From Crocodylus rhombifer (Eukaryota > Chordata > Crocodylia > Crocodylidae): DNA of 64,000 bases. The stretch covers positions 108,215 to 172,214 of the forward strand of contig JAVSML010018985.1 of NCBI GenBank assembly GCA_038503035.1, in the 5' to 3' direction. Position 1 is the stretch's first letter; every line of letters starts with the position of its first letter. The notes beneath the pieces are model-generated. The model did no database searches. It was not told where the DNA came from and saw nothing but the letters and a program-made list of their open reading frames with translations. The position numbers and the translations under genes were made by a program. Shown piece after piece: positions 45,101 through 55,774 of this stretch.

Positions 45101-47286
45101 AAAGAACAGGTTTCTTTTTCCCTAAACCATTTCCTTGGCTTTTGTTTTGCTTCTTGATTTTCTTTTAAAATGTTTGTTTAGGAGGTGCTTTATGCAGTGA
45201 GCCTTGAGGCTATTGTATGCTTTTCTCTCAGTGGGGTGCTTTTTCACAACACTAAAGCGAGTTGTTGTGTCCCTAGTTTCCTTCAACAGTCAGAACCACA
45301 AAACTCTGTCCACCTCTGCTCGAGGGAATCATGTTTCATTGAATTTGCCTGGAAATCTTTGCAGCTCCCAAATGAAGATGGGATTCCTTGAAGCGGCAGC
45401 AGTTCTGTGGGAAGGTGGCAGCTTTAGGGATTGCACGTTGTTCTCCCTTTTCAAGGTTAATATTTGCACTGGACCAGCTTCAGCCCGTTTCCATTCTGCT
45501 CATCACCTGTTCCAACATAATTCGCACAATCCCTCAATATAATTTGACATTTGCAGCACTTGTCTTTAGAGGTCTGCGGCTCTGCATAGGGTGGAGTGAC
45601 ATTTGATGCAGCTAAAACCACCTGGTTAAGAAGAGGCTAGTTTCTCTAGGGAAGAAAGACTCATGTTCATTAAGGTAGCACAGAACCTGCTTCTGGCAGC
45701 TCTGATGGCAGAAGAGCTTGAAAAAACTATGGCTGGTCAGAGCCCACTGTGTTGTTCAAGTTTAAATGGGCGTGAATGTCTAGTTTTATTTCTACTCATA
45801 AAGAATGAAGTGTGCTTCTATTGTAGGATTGCTGCTTTTTGTAACAGAAATCTGATGCTTTACCAGACATCTGAAACGGTCCCTGAGAGACTTGGAATTA
45901 TTTGTGTTGTTAAATGTTAAATTAAAGAGAGGGGAAAAGAGCCATGCTAAATATATTAAAAATGGTTACAAGAGCTTTAGGAAAGAGGAGACTTGGCTGG
46001 CCTAAAAGTGACAGTCAGGAGGAAGCTGTATTGTGACAGCTGCTTTCTTCATCATAACAGCCTGTTGCAGTGGTGGCTCCGCTATACACTTTGCAAAGCC
46101 AGCATCCTAGGCTAGCTCTTCATTGCTGGACTCTAAATAAGCAGCTCAAGTACTTTGGACAGCAACCTTTGTGAGTCATGGCACAATTATGCTAAGGCCA
46201 TAAATTTTACATTTTGATTTCAGAAGAGGAAAAATAACTTAGGGGCGTATCTGAGAGAGAATTGCAGTGAATTCTTCAGGAGGCAGCAGATGAGCAAGGA
46301 GCAGCGTGAGCAAGTCTGTTCTCTGTGAGCCGTTTACATTTTACGATGTTGTTTTCTAGTTTGTCCTGATGGATGGAGAGAGATTTCAAGCCAGCACCTC
46401 TGGCTCCAGGCTGCCTTAATGCAACCTGTGTCTTGGCAAGCAGGAGCTTTCTCAGAGCAGGTGGTGGCAGGCTCTTTCTGCTGTTGATTTGTGTTGCTTG
46501 TTGACTTAAACATCTTCTCTGGGATTTAAGCAGTGGTAAGGGAAGATGTGGAGCCCGAGGCTCTGCTTACTTGGCTAGCCTGGATTGCAGCACCACAGGA
46601 CTGGTTCCTGCTGCCCTGTGCCTGTGCACAAGGGATGTCAAACTGAGGTGGGGCAGAGTGTGGCAATGGGCTCTGGGCTAAGATGGGAGATGCAGAAAAA
46701 ACCTTGCTCTGTTTTTTCCAACCTTCCCCACAAAACCTGACGTGCTGCCAGAGGCGTCTGCCCCCACACAGAGCTTGTGCTTCTTTGGCCAGCATTGCTC
46801 CCTAAGGAAAACTGTAACTGTCTATTTATGGAACAGGATACCAAATAGTTTATAAAGGCAAGGTCTGTTTACTTCTGCTGTGGAGCTGGTCACTTCAAGT
46901 AGGGATTTCCTCATATGACCAGGATATAGAAATTTGGCTTAAGTAAACATGCATTTACAAAGAAATAGTTCACCCTCCCCTGGAATAGCTCAGCCCTGCC
47001 CTGCTGCTAAACTCCCCTGGATCAAACTCTGTTTGCACTTATTCCCTGGCGGTCCCTTTGAACTTCTTTGGTGGGCACACGTGCCACTGAGTACTTCTGG
47101 TCCTGAGGATGCCGTGGGTGTGCACAGCCATTTCGGGAGTCCGTGACGGCAGGCTGCAAGTAGAAGGCCTTGTAGGAATAAGAGTAACTTCCATGCCCTT
47201 CATTTCTAGCTGGGCTTGGCAGGGCAGGCATTTTAGTAGGAATGCCCTGCAGAGGCAGATGTGTCCCATTTCTTCTTCCACCCCAG
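45101..47286. other. Unassigned sequence
   Basis: About 2.2 kb without a confident feature. The final 20 bases before 47287 are pyrimidine-rich and end CCCCAG. Confidence 0.35.
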
Positions 47287-47537
47287 CGAGCTGCTAAACT
47301 GGACAGGTCCTCTGCCCTGTGCTGTGTTGGAGGAATCGAAGTGTCTGAGCTATACCGGCTGCACAGTCGTGTTTCCCTCCACTTCCGAGAGACACGTTTT
47401 TTCCCCCCAGGCCTTACAGCTCAGGTCGATTGGAGCCACAGGGCTTCCTCAGACCAAGTGCAGACGGGAGTTGCTGAGAACATGGAATCGGCAGCATTGT
47501 CCATACCTGCTGACAGGACTTGCCTTCCTCAAACATG
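47287..47537 (+). CDS. Candidate exon of an unrecognised transcript
   Basis: Preceded by CCCATTTCTTCTTCCACCCCAG-type acceptor sequence (AG at 47285-47286) and followed by GTAAGTAAG at 47538, an excellent donor. Two frames stay open across the 251 bp. One reads ELLNWTGPLPCAVLEESKCL at its start and TGLAFLKH near its end. The other reads RAAKLDRSSALCCVGGIEVS at its start and IPADRTCLPQTW at its end. I recognise neither. If the first is used it could receive the two leftover bases of the 23,959-24,051 exon, but one chance in three of a phase fit is not evidence. A non-coding RNA exon is equally possible. Confidence 0.3.
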
Positions 47538-47574
47538 GTAAGTAAGACAGCTGCATAGGAGTGGCTCTTGGGTC

Positions 47575-47650
47575 ATAGCATCCAGTCCCTGCTATTGCAG
47601 GCACCCCAGTGTGTCGCCCCATCCATAAACTGTGTTGGGAAGTTTCAAGA
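47575..47650 (-). mobile_element. Short CR1 fragment
   Basis: CATCCAGTCCCTGCTATTGC followed by AGGCACCCCAGTGTG resembles reverse-complement CR1 3' sequence. It shares the CCTGCTATTGCAGGCA block with 50,930-50,950. Confidence 0.45.
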
Positions 47651-49067
47651 CCAGCCTTGAACCAGTTTTGTGCGGCCTGAGGAACGATTCGCCCCAGGTT
47701 CCCTTGCCAGAGGATGACACATCTTTCCCAGGACTCGTGGATAAGACTATTTACTTTCCTTTGTTTTGATAACCTGGGGCAGAAATGAGCCTTCCTAGAT
47801 TTGACCGAGAACTAGAGGGCTAAGGAAAGCCTTGGCTTCCCTTCTTAGAGTGGCCAAAGTAGAGCGGCTTCATAATGGGAGCTTGGACCTTAAAGAAGCA
47901 CTGTGTTTATGGTTTGCAGTCCTATCCTGTTTTTCTAGCGTTTTGAAGCTACAACACTGGCTACACTCAGATGAATTCCTTCCCCTCTGGCAACTGTTTC
48001 CCGGTGTTACTGCTTGCTTGCTTTCTGGCATATCAGCCAGAGAACAATATGGCTCTTGGCAGATTGAACATTTTAGCTTCTCTTCTTGGTTTTATTCATG
48101 GAACTATGGGAAATGAAAGGCAGGAAGGAAGTACCATTTCCTCCCATCCAGTGCAGGATCATTTTGCATTTAGCATCCGGTCTCTCTTTCTCTCTCTCTC
48201 TCACTCCCATTCTCATTCTCCAAGTTTGAGGAAGCAGCAACAATTCCCAGGCTTCCAACAGCAATGGGATGATTTTGCTCCTTGCATTATGAATCAAGCC
48301 ATGCTAGCTGGCTAGAAGACGCAGGGAGGACCCGTCTTGGATTTCCGAGCCCAGGCGAGCTGTGTAGTGCTGGCTGTTAAGAATGTCACCTTTTGACGTC
48401 TAACCTGATCGCCTCTGATAAGGGAGGCACCAAGTCACTTTGACAGGTGCCATTTGGGAGGCTGTTTGGACAGAATCGTTTTAATGGCTGGGCGCACTTC
48501 AACCAGCTATTTGTTTCCTTCCTAGTTGTTTTACTGAAGGCACTCAGCTATCGTAGTAAGCTGAACGCAGTTCCAGCTACTGAGTTTATTATGAATATTT
48601 TCACAGACGGGATTGTCTTTATTCCATTAGACTTAACATTTTTGAATGCCACTTAGAATCTTTTAACAGTTAATCAATACTCAAAATAAGTTCATACCAG
48701 GAGGGTGGTTTGTTCTGAGATAATCCCAGCCCTCTATAGACTAAGGGGATCTTGGTGTCCCCTGGGGACTGCAAGCCTTGTCCTATACCCTGTTCCCCCA
48801 CTGAAGTGAAATCAGCCGGTTCATTTCCCAGCAGCCTGATTGCTCTTGGTTTATTATAGAGACGATGTGGTGCCCTTTCCCGAGGACTGTTTGTTCCGGA
48901 CAGCATGTTTTAGGATATGTTTGTATGTGCTGGCAGATTTTTCAGGTTTTTATTTTTTTTAAAAGGTCACCCTGGGTTTAGGAAAGTTTGGAGAGCAGCA
49001 GCAGCTAAAATAGACATAAGTGGTTCAAACAAATCCAGAAGGTGGCTGGACCGGAGAATTCTCCTTG
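47651..49067. other. Unassigned sequence
   Basis: No recognised feature other than a short TC-rich run at 48,180-48,205. Confidence 0.4.
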
Positions 49068-49260
49068 CTCTAGAATCACAGAATCGCAGAGAAGTCCGGT
49101 CGTCTGGTCCAGTCTCCGGCCTGAGGCAGGATCATCCCTGTCCAAACCATCCTACACAACCATAATCTAAACTCTGTGTAAGACTGCCCTCAAACCTGAC
49201 ACAACGCAGACCTAACACCTGAACCTACCACAGGTAAAGCAGGGGAACCAGAGTAGCCAA
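49068..49260 (-). mobile_element. CR1 3' fragment, diverged
   Basis: AGAATCACAGAATCGCAGAG then GTCCAGTCTCCGGCCTGAGG and CAGGATCATCCCTGTCCAAA match the reverse complement of a CR1 3' end (TGATTCTGTGATTCT tail). The inner boundary is uncertain. Confidence 0.65.
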
Positions 49261-49696
49261 CATCTTGCTTCTATGAACTGTTGTCAAAATACACTCAAGA
49301 AATCCCAGGCAGAGGCCAGGCCCCTGCTGCAGGGGAAGGCAGAACCCCCCACCCTCAGTCTGTACCAAAGGGGACTTTCAGTCTGAGCTGCCTTCAAATT
49401 GCCAAAGGACTGCCTTGATTGACCCATTTCACTCTGCCCTTCTAGGCCTTTCTTTTGCTTTTATTGCTACATGTGCATTACTGGCTCGGGGCTTTCCTTC
49501 AGAACTTCAGTGGCTTTTTCCTTATGTTGTTGCATCATCATCTCCATGCTACATCCTTCCATTCCCCCTTTCCATTCTTAAATAAAACACCCTGCCAAAA
49601 ACATTGTTTCCCCAACAGAGGTTACTGCTGTCCCAGAGTTCACTCTGCTGGTGTGTTCTTCCTTCTCTGCTCCCGCCCTGCTTTGGGCCATTGGCA
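49261..49696. other. Unassigned sequence
   Basis: No confident feature; 49,270-49,400 may continue the CR1 fragment. Confidence 0.35.
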
Positions 49697-49880
49697 GTTT
49701 GCTTCTGGCAGTGAGGTTGGCAAGGTTTAGTGCTTGTTTAAATGCTAGGATGGGTGGTTTTGGAAAGATCTCTCCAAGAATTGGGTCTTCTAGTATGGGT
49801 TGTAATTGTTTGAGGATTTTTTGTATAGGTTCCAGGGTAGGATCATATGACAGGTGCAGTTGGCAGCAAAGACAGGGGAA
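49697..49880 (-). mobile_element. Penelope-like RT fragment
   Basis: Plus-strand GTTTGCTTCTGGCAGTGAGG, TTGGCAAGGTTTAGTGCTTG and AGGATGGGTGGTTTTGG match 45,010-45,070 of the larger Penelope remnant closely. Translated on the minus strand the segment reads EDPILGEIFPKPPILAFKQA and then LNLANL, the RT C-terminal linker of Penelope-like elements. Confidence 0.7.
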
Positions 49881-49933
49881 ATAAACCGCCTAGAGTAATG
49901 ACAGAACAGGTTCGGGATTACACAGAAGCTGGG

Positions 49934-50690
49934 TGCTTTCAAGTTGGCAAGGCTGGATGGGATGCACCCGAGGGTCCTGAAGGAATTGGCTGAAGTAATT
50001 TCAAAGTCATTGACTATCCTCTTTGAGAACTTGAGAAGGTTGGATAAGGTCCTGCAGGATTGGAAAAGGGCAAAGATAGCACCCATCTTTACGAGAGGGA
50101 AGAAGGAGGATCTGGGGAATTACAGACCAGTCAGCCAGACCTTGATACCTGGAAAGATCATGGAGCAGGTCCTCAGGGAATCTGCTGTGAAGTGCCAGGC
50201 CTCATTGGGCACACTGTGTCCACCCTTCAAGAAGAATATGGACAGTTTGGAAAGAGGCCAGCAGAAAGCAGCAAAGATGACTTGTGAGAGAAGGCTGAGA
50301 AAGCTTGGGCGATTTAGTCTGGAGAAGAGAAGCCAGGAGGGACAGGGGAGATCTGGTCTCAGTCTTCAAACACCTGAAAGGTGATTACAGAAAGGATGGA
50401 GATGAGATTTTCTCCATGGCCTTAGGGGACAGGATTGGGAGAAATAGCCTCAAGCTGCAGCTGAGGAAATTGGGGTTGAAGATGAGGAGGGACATTGACT
50501 CTGAGGGTAGTCAGGCATTGGAGCAGGCAGTCTAGAGAGGTTGTGGACTCTCCATCCTGGAAATGGTCAAGAGCAGGTTGGACAGACACTTGCCTGGGAT
50601 GGTTTGGTCAGGGCCAATCCTGCCTTGAGCAGGGGGCTGGAGTAGGTGAACCTCACAAGGTCCCTTCCATCTGTACTTTCCTATGACCCT
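49934..50690 (+). mobile_element. Diverged CR1 LINE with internal deletion (plus strand)
   Basis: The frame from 49944 reads MHPRVLKELAEVISKSL, ILFENLRRLDKVLQDWKRA, APIFTRGKKEDLGNYRPVS and IPGKIMEQVLRESA (start of the RT). It then jumps to CPPFKKNMDSLERGQQKAAK and FSLEKRSQEG, i.e. beyond the RT core, so about 250 codons including motifs A-C are missing. A shifted frame (50305-50535) gives FKHLKGDYRKDGDEIFS and the tail ends GGTCCCTTCCATCTGTACTT. A different, older subfamily than the CATAGACATTAG copies. Confidence 0.85.
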
Positions 50691-50887
50691 ACAGGCCATC
50701 ACATCGTTCCCTTCACTACGGGATCTCTTCGTGCCCTGTAGGGTGCCAGGCCAACCATTGCCAGGCCTTGCCATTCCTTTGGATCACAGCACTGCAGGCT
50801 TGGGTTGAAGGAGGGCCACTGTCCAGCTTGTTTGAGTGTGCCAGGGATCCATCACCTTGTCCCACCCGCTCTTGTCATGCTGCATTG

Positions 50888-50962
50888 GAATGTAGCGCTG
50901 GAAAGGATCTCCTGGGTCACTGAATCCCGTCTCCTGCTATTGCAGGCAGTCATATGTGTAAC
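50888..50962 (-). mobile_element. Short CR1 3' fragment
   Basis: GGAATGTAGCGCTGGAAAGG then ATCTCCTGGGTCACTGAATC resembles reverse-complement CR1 3' sequence. Confidence 0.55.
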
Positions 50963-51255
50963 CTCATTTGTACTATGAGCAAGCGAGGCTACAATAACAG
51001 GTCCTTAGTTTACTGATGCGGCATTACTTTATTGTTTCTTAATGTGTAAGAACTGTTCAGCATCTGGCTGATAAAGATCTTATTTTAACAGTTTGATATG
51101 GTGCCATGTTGTACAGCACTGGAATGTGCTTTGGAAACACCAGAAAAGGCTCTTGGCTGGAACTTCACAATGCAACCTAACAGGCAGTAAATAACAGAGA
51201 CTTTAACAGGGGAGGAAAACCTAAACCCTTCATCTTCTGGACTGACTCTCACAAA
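50963..51255. other. Unassigned sequence
   Basis: No recognised feature. Confidence 0.4.
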
Positions 51256-51930
51256 TCAGCAGGGCTGTGTGAGGCCTAGATTCATGCTGCTGAGTAATGG
51301 TGCCAAACTGTCAAGCGTGACCCATGGTATATACCACATGGAGACATAACCCGTAGGACTCTCTTGTTTAACAAACAGCTTTGAACGCTTCCTGCCCAGA
51401 GAGCTGGGCTCTCGGAGGCCTCCCTCTGTTTTTAGGATCATATTAACCTGCTTACTTCTCTGTGCGCTCTCACACTCTTCTGTTACTATCTGCAGTCTAC
51501 GTGTAAAACTATTGCCAAATTCACTTTCCTTGTTTGCCATCCTCTTGACATCGCCCCCCCTTTTGGCCTCCTGCTGATTCTTACTTTTCCAACACATTAA
51601 ATTCAAGCTCATCAACCTCCCTTTGAAGGCTGTACGGAGCCACACTCCTGACTTGCTTGTTACCTCATTTAGCTGAGCATCTTGAGTACCCATCATTCTG
51701 GGCAACACTGGGTCCATTTCCTGCGTGTTTTGGGAGACTTCTAAATGTTCCTTAGCCTGCAATGGTGCAGATGAAAGACTGCGTGATCTTTCCCTACAGA
51801 AAGACCTAGACTTATTCCTTGATCTGGGTGCACAGTGCAGAAAGAAAGGCAGAGAAAAAAAAGAGGAGGGAGCTGAGGTGGAAAGGTCCCAACCTGTCTG
51901 GTGGGAGCAGGAGAGAGAACCAAGTTTCAA
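51256..51930 (-). CDS. Unrecognised 224-codon ORF
   Basis: An open frame of 675 bp on the minus strand, longer than most chance frames in this AT-neutral stretch. The composition is mixed and hydrophilic, with basic patches such as RSRNKSRSFCRERSRSLS near residue 35 and KRGGDVKRMANKESE near residue 120, and no strongly repeated bias. I recognise no domain, signal peptide or transmembrane segment. No splice or promoter context was established. It could be a single-exon remnant, a decayed retroelement gag-like piece, or chance. A plus-strand donor-like CAG/GTGAGT at 51952 overlaps the opposite strand. Confidence 0.2.
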   Translation of the reverse strand: MKLGSLSCSHQTGWDLSTSAPSSFFSLPFFLHCAPRSRNKSRSFCRERSRSLSSAPLQAKEHLEVSQNTQEMDPVLPRMMGTQDAQLNEVTSKSGVWLRTAFKGRLMSLNLMCWKSKNQQEAKRGGDVKRMANKESEFGNSFTRRLQIVTEECESAQRSKQVNMILKTEGGLREPSSLGRKRSKLFVKQESPTGYVSMWYIPWVTLDSLAPLLSSMNLGLTQPC

Positions 51931-52530
51931 ACAAGTGGCCTTTCAGCCAGGTGAGTTGAGCCTGAGAAGTTGACTGGGCTCTACCCCTTCAAGATGGAGA
52001 ATGGCTGTTGCTTACCTCTGTGCTAGCATCAAACGGTAGTCAGTGGTGAAAGGGCAGTGAAACCAGCCCGACCCCATCACAAATACCCCTGAAATGCAAT
52101 GCTGTGCAGAACAAAAGACATGTTCCAGTGAAGGAGCACCAACAAGCCACGAAGTGGAGAGGATTCATTGGAAGGCCACCCAAAATGTCATGTAGCAGCC
52201 CGGTGAGAAGATTGGCACAGCAGGTGCCATTGTAGTTCCACATTCCTGTTAACAAATGCTCTGAACTTGAAGAGCAAAGATCTTAATGGAAAGTCCAAAT
52301 TACATTTTATAAATTCCTGAAAGGAAAGTAGTTTACTTCTGACTCATGGTGAAGTATGCACTGTTTAAGTGCATTATAAACTGGTTTGACTTCTCTGGTT
52401 TGGAATGAAATGGCTGTCTGTAGGGGGAAGTCTAATTATGGGACATGTTGAAAGCACTGACCTTGGTAGCACTGGTTAGTGCTTTGTGCCCTGCCTGGGT
52501 GCATTTTTGGTCCCATCTCACTGGGTCACC
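51931..52530. other. Unassigned sequence
   Basis: No recognised feature. Confidence 0.4.
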
Positions 52531-52625
52531 ATAGAATCATAGAAGTAGGGTCGGAAGGGACCTTACACATCTTCAGGGCTGACCCTCTGCCAGGGCAGGA
52601 GAAAAAACTGGGCTCAAATGACCAT
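52531..52625 (-). mobile_element. CR1 3' end fragment
   Basis: TAGAATCATAGAAGTAGGGT then CGGAAGGGACCTTACACATC and GGGCTGACCCTCTGCCAGGG: reverse complement of a CR1 3' UTR and tail. Only about 95 bp. Confidence 0.8.
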
Positions 52626-53245
52626 GGTGCAGAGGTAAAAAAGATTACTGCTCTGAAAAAAGCAACTGGGTCTGCAGCTTCTTCTGTAGGAGGATGGACA
52701 AGGATAGTCATTCTCTTGCAAAGATCTGAGCCCTACTTCCTGGATAACCGGGGCCATTCATCAAAGAAAAAGGGCACAGCTCTTCACCCTTAGCTCTTAA
52801 GGAGAAGCGCCTCCTGTAAATGCTGTGGGGATTTAGTCACCAATGCAGGACATCAGATGCGGTGCACAGACCCTTCCCTGTGACTGGGTCTATTGGCATC
52901 CTGTACTGCATGTGTCTGCAGTTCCAAGCTGCTGTAGTTTTAAAGGTGGCAGGAAAAACTGAATAGAAAAAGTCTTCATAAGCTGAGAGAACATGCAGAC
53001 TCTAGCCATGCATACATGAAAATACTTTCCTTAAAGCCTGTACTAAACCCCTTCAGAGCTCTTTGGTGAATGCTTGTATTGAACCACAAACACTATGAAA
53101 CAAATTAAGTTCAATGTCTGAAGCTTCAAGCCAACATTTTCAAGCTTGGGTACCTAAAATTAAATAGTCTAAAGCCTATATGTTATGCTCCTCAATAAAA
53201 GGTGGCCCAGTTTTCAGGTATGCATCTTTCAAGTTTGTGAAGCTG
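52626..53245. other. Unassigned sequence
   Basis: No recognised feature. Confidence 0.4.
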
Positions 53246-53942
53246 CACATACTCATGGGTGGATCCTGGAGTTTGAAAAGGGGGGTGCAGATGATGTGCT
53301 GCATCATCACGTATAACACAACACACGTTTTTTCAGATAAAAAGAGATGAGAAGCTTTGCCAATATGCTAGGGTCCTAGGGCTATATTATTTAGTTTAAA
53401 ATCAAAGCAAACATAAGTATAAATGTTTTTGGAACCTGCATTAACTTGATATAGCACATGTAAAAAACACAACAAACCAGGCAAAAATAATCAAAAGATG
53501 TTGTTTCTTTAAGGCCTTGTTCATTAGAAGTAAATATACAACTCTTTCAGATTGATAAAATCCAGCCTTCTTGAGCTTCACTGATGGTTACTTCCACACC
53601 TGAGTGACTGCTTTTAGCGACAGTCGACAGGTTTGTGAAGTAGGAGCTGCATGCCCAGGAGCAACTCTCAGACTGCAGAAGGAAGGCTAGCTTGATTAGT
53701 GGAACCACTGAGGATCATTAAGGAAAGAGAGAGAGTCGTTAACACCTGTTGAATGAAGAGTTTGGAAGGACTGGGCTAGGTGATAATGAGCTGTGCTTAC
53801 CAATCAAGTGATTTTCTGACTGCCGCCTGTCTAGAAATGCTGCTGCCGCTGCCAGGCAGCTGCTTTAATCTCTGGGTGGACCAAGAATCAAAGGACACAG
53901 CTGCAGCACCGCACCCCCCCTGGATCCACCCCTGCACATGGT
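53246..53942. mobile_element. Non-autonomous hAT element with near-perfect TSD
   Basis: The element 53254-53934 (681 bp) starts CATGGGTGGATCCTGG and ends CCTGGATCCACCCCTG, the inverted counterpart with two mismatches. The flanking octamers are CACATACT (53246-53253) and CACATGGT (53935-53942), matching at 6 of 8. The interior is AT-rich on the left and GC-richer on the right, with no transposase frame. The termini differ from those of the 4.5-kb element, so it is a separate family. Confidence 0.78.
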
Positions 53943-54549
53943 CACTACTGCTGAAAGCCAGGCCAGGTTTTATTTAGGTGCTTACAATGTGGACTTAGGC
54001 CACCTCAGTTTAAGCACCAAGTTTGAAAGCACAGACCTGTCACTGCCCGTTGTGAGAGCCCTGAATCTTGTTTGGAGTATTTCCAGAAGGCGTCACTCAC
54101 CTGCTGCTAATGTCACTTGGGAGTGACTGGACAGACTTCAATCCAGCTTTCTAAAATAAGTCACCTTCAGGCTTGAAGCTAGCATCTGTTCAAGTCAAGG
54201 GAATTTGTAAAAGCTAAGCAGAACTGAAGAAAAGGTATGTGACAGGTATAGGGGCCAGTCTTCACAAGCAAACAGGCTTAACTCCCACCATGTTCCCTTC
54301 CCCACTGCCTGACGGCTGAACAAAGATGACCAGACAGGAGGGCTTATTCAGACAAAGTAGCTGCACAGGAACCTCCATAGGATTAGCTGGAAGGGAGATA
54401 CAAGGGTAGGGGCTTTTGAAGACAGGCATGTGGAATTTGCTGTAGGGATGACAGATAGGTTTCTGGCCCATGAGCGGTGGGCTGGGCAGACTGGGCATTA
54501 GTTTGTATCATGTAGGACCATGCTATGTAGGGGTAAGGGGCTGTATGGA
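53943..54549. other. Unassigned sequence
   Basis: No recognised feature up to the start of CR1 homology. Confidence 0.4.
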
Positions 54550-55425
54550 ACTATGGTCTGGGAAGAAATCCTTAGACGCAGGGGTAGCAGTGGACATCGT
54601 CTTCCTGGACTTATGGAAGGCCTTCGACACTGTCTCTCACCCCGTTCTCATTAAGAAACTGGGGGACTGTGGTGTCGACACCCACACAGTCAGATGGGTC
54701 GCCAACTGGGTGGAGGGCCGCACCCAGAGAGCGGTGGTGGACAGGTCATTTTCGACCTGGAGGGATGTGGGCAGTGGGGTCCCCCAGGGCTCGGTCCTCG
54801 GGCCCACACTGCTCAACATCACTAGCGACTTGGATGAGGGGATTAAAAGCACCCTGTACAGATTCGCTGACGACACTAAGATGTGGGGGGATGTGGGCAC
54901 ACTGGAAGGGAGGAATAGGCTGCAATTGGACCTAGACAGGTTACGGGTGGGCGGATGAGAACAGGATGGGATTCAACACCGACAAGTGCAAGGTGCCGCA
55001 CCTGGGGCACCAGGAAGAACCGGCACCATACCTACAGGCTGGGGAACTCCCTTCTCATCAGGGCAGAGGCAGAAAAGGATCTTGGAGTCATCATTGATGC
55101 CAAGATGAACATGGGCTGGGTGTGGGGACACAGTCAGGAAGGCCAACCGCACCTTGTCATGCATCCACAGATGCATCTCGAACAAGTCCAAGGAAGTTCA
55201 GACTAGATATCAGGAGGCGTGACTTCACAGTCAGGGCGGCTAGGATCTGGAACCAACTTCCAAGAGGAGTGGTGCAGGCTCCTACCCTGGGGGGCTTTAA
55301 GAGGAGGTTAGACGAACACCTTGCTGGGGTCATTTGACCCCAGTACTCTTTCCTGCCATGGCAGGGGGTTGGACTCGATGATCTGCTCAGGTCCCTTCCG
55401 ACCCTACAAACTATGAAACTATAAG
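54550..55425 (+). mobile_element. CR1 LINE with internal deletion (plus strand)
   Basis: The frame 54470-54958 carries motif [37 protein letters not shown], motif [16 protein letters not shown] and motif [11 protein letters not shown], the latter intact. A frameshift near 54950 moves coding to 54955-55206 with DLGVIIDAKMNM. At about 55192 the sequence jumps from the CISNKSK-type region straight to FRLDIRRRDFTVRAARIWNQ, losing roughly 120 codons. It then ends with FKRRLDEHLAGVI, a stop, a CR1 3' UTR (GGGGGTTGGACTCGATGATC) and the tail CTATGAAACTATAAG. Confidence 0.9.
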
Positions 55426-55774
55426 AACAGTCTTAAAGAGAGGCAGCAACCAGTTGGGGATTCAGTTGGCTGGAAAATGTACATGGCTTTGCATTTCCTT
55501 GGACTAAAGCATTTGAACATGCTGTATGTGTGTGTTTCCAACACCGCTTCTGTCACAATTAACAGGCTGTACCTTGCACATGCTCATCAGACAGGTCAGT
55601 TTGGATGCACGCTGGATCAATAAGCTTCTAAGCGACCCTGGGTCTGGGCAGTCTCTAGTTGTAGTCTCTGGCCTCTACGACTCGCTCCTTGAACACAGAC
55701 TCTGTCTGATTCTGCTTCAAAGGAATGGGACCCCACGTTCCAGCTGCCATGATAGCCTGCCTTCTGTTTACATG
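55426..55774. other. Unassigned sequence
   Basis: No recognised feature. Confidence 0.4.
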
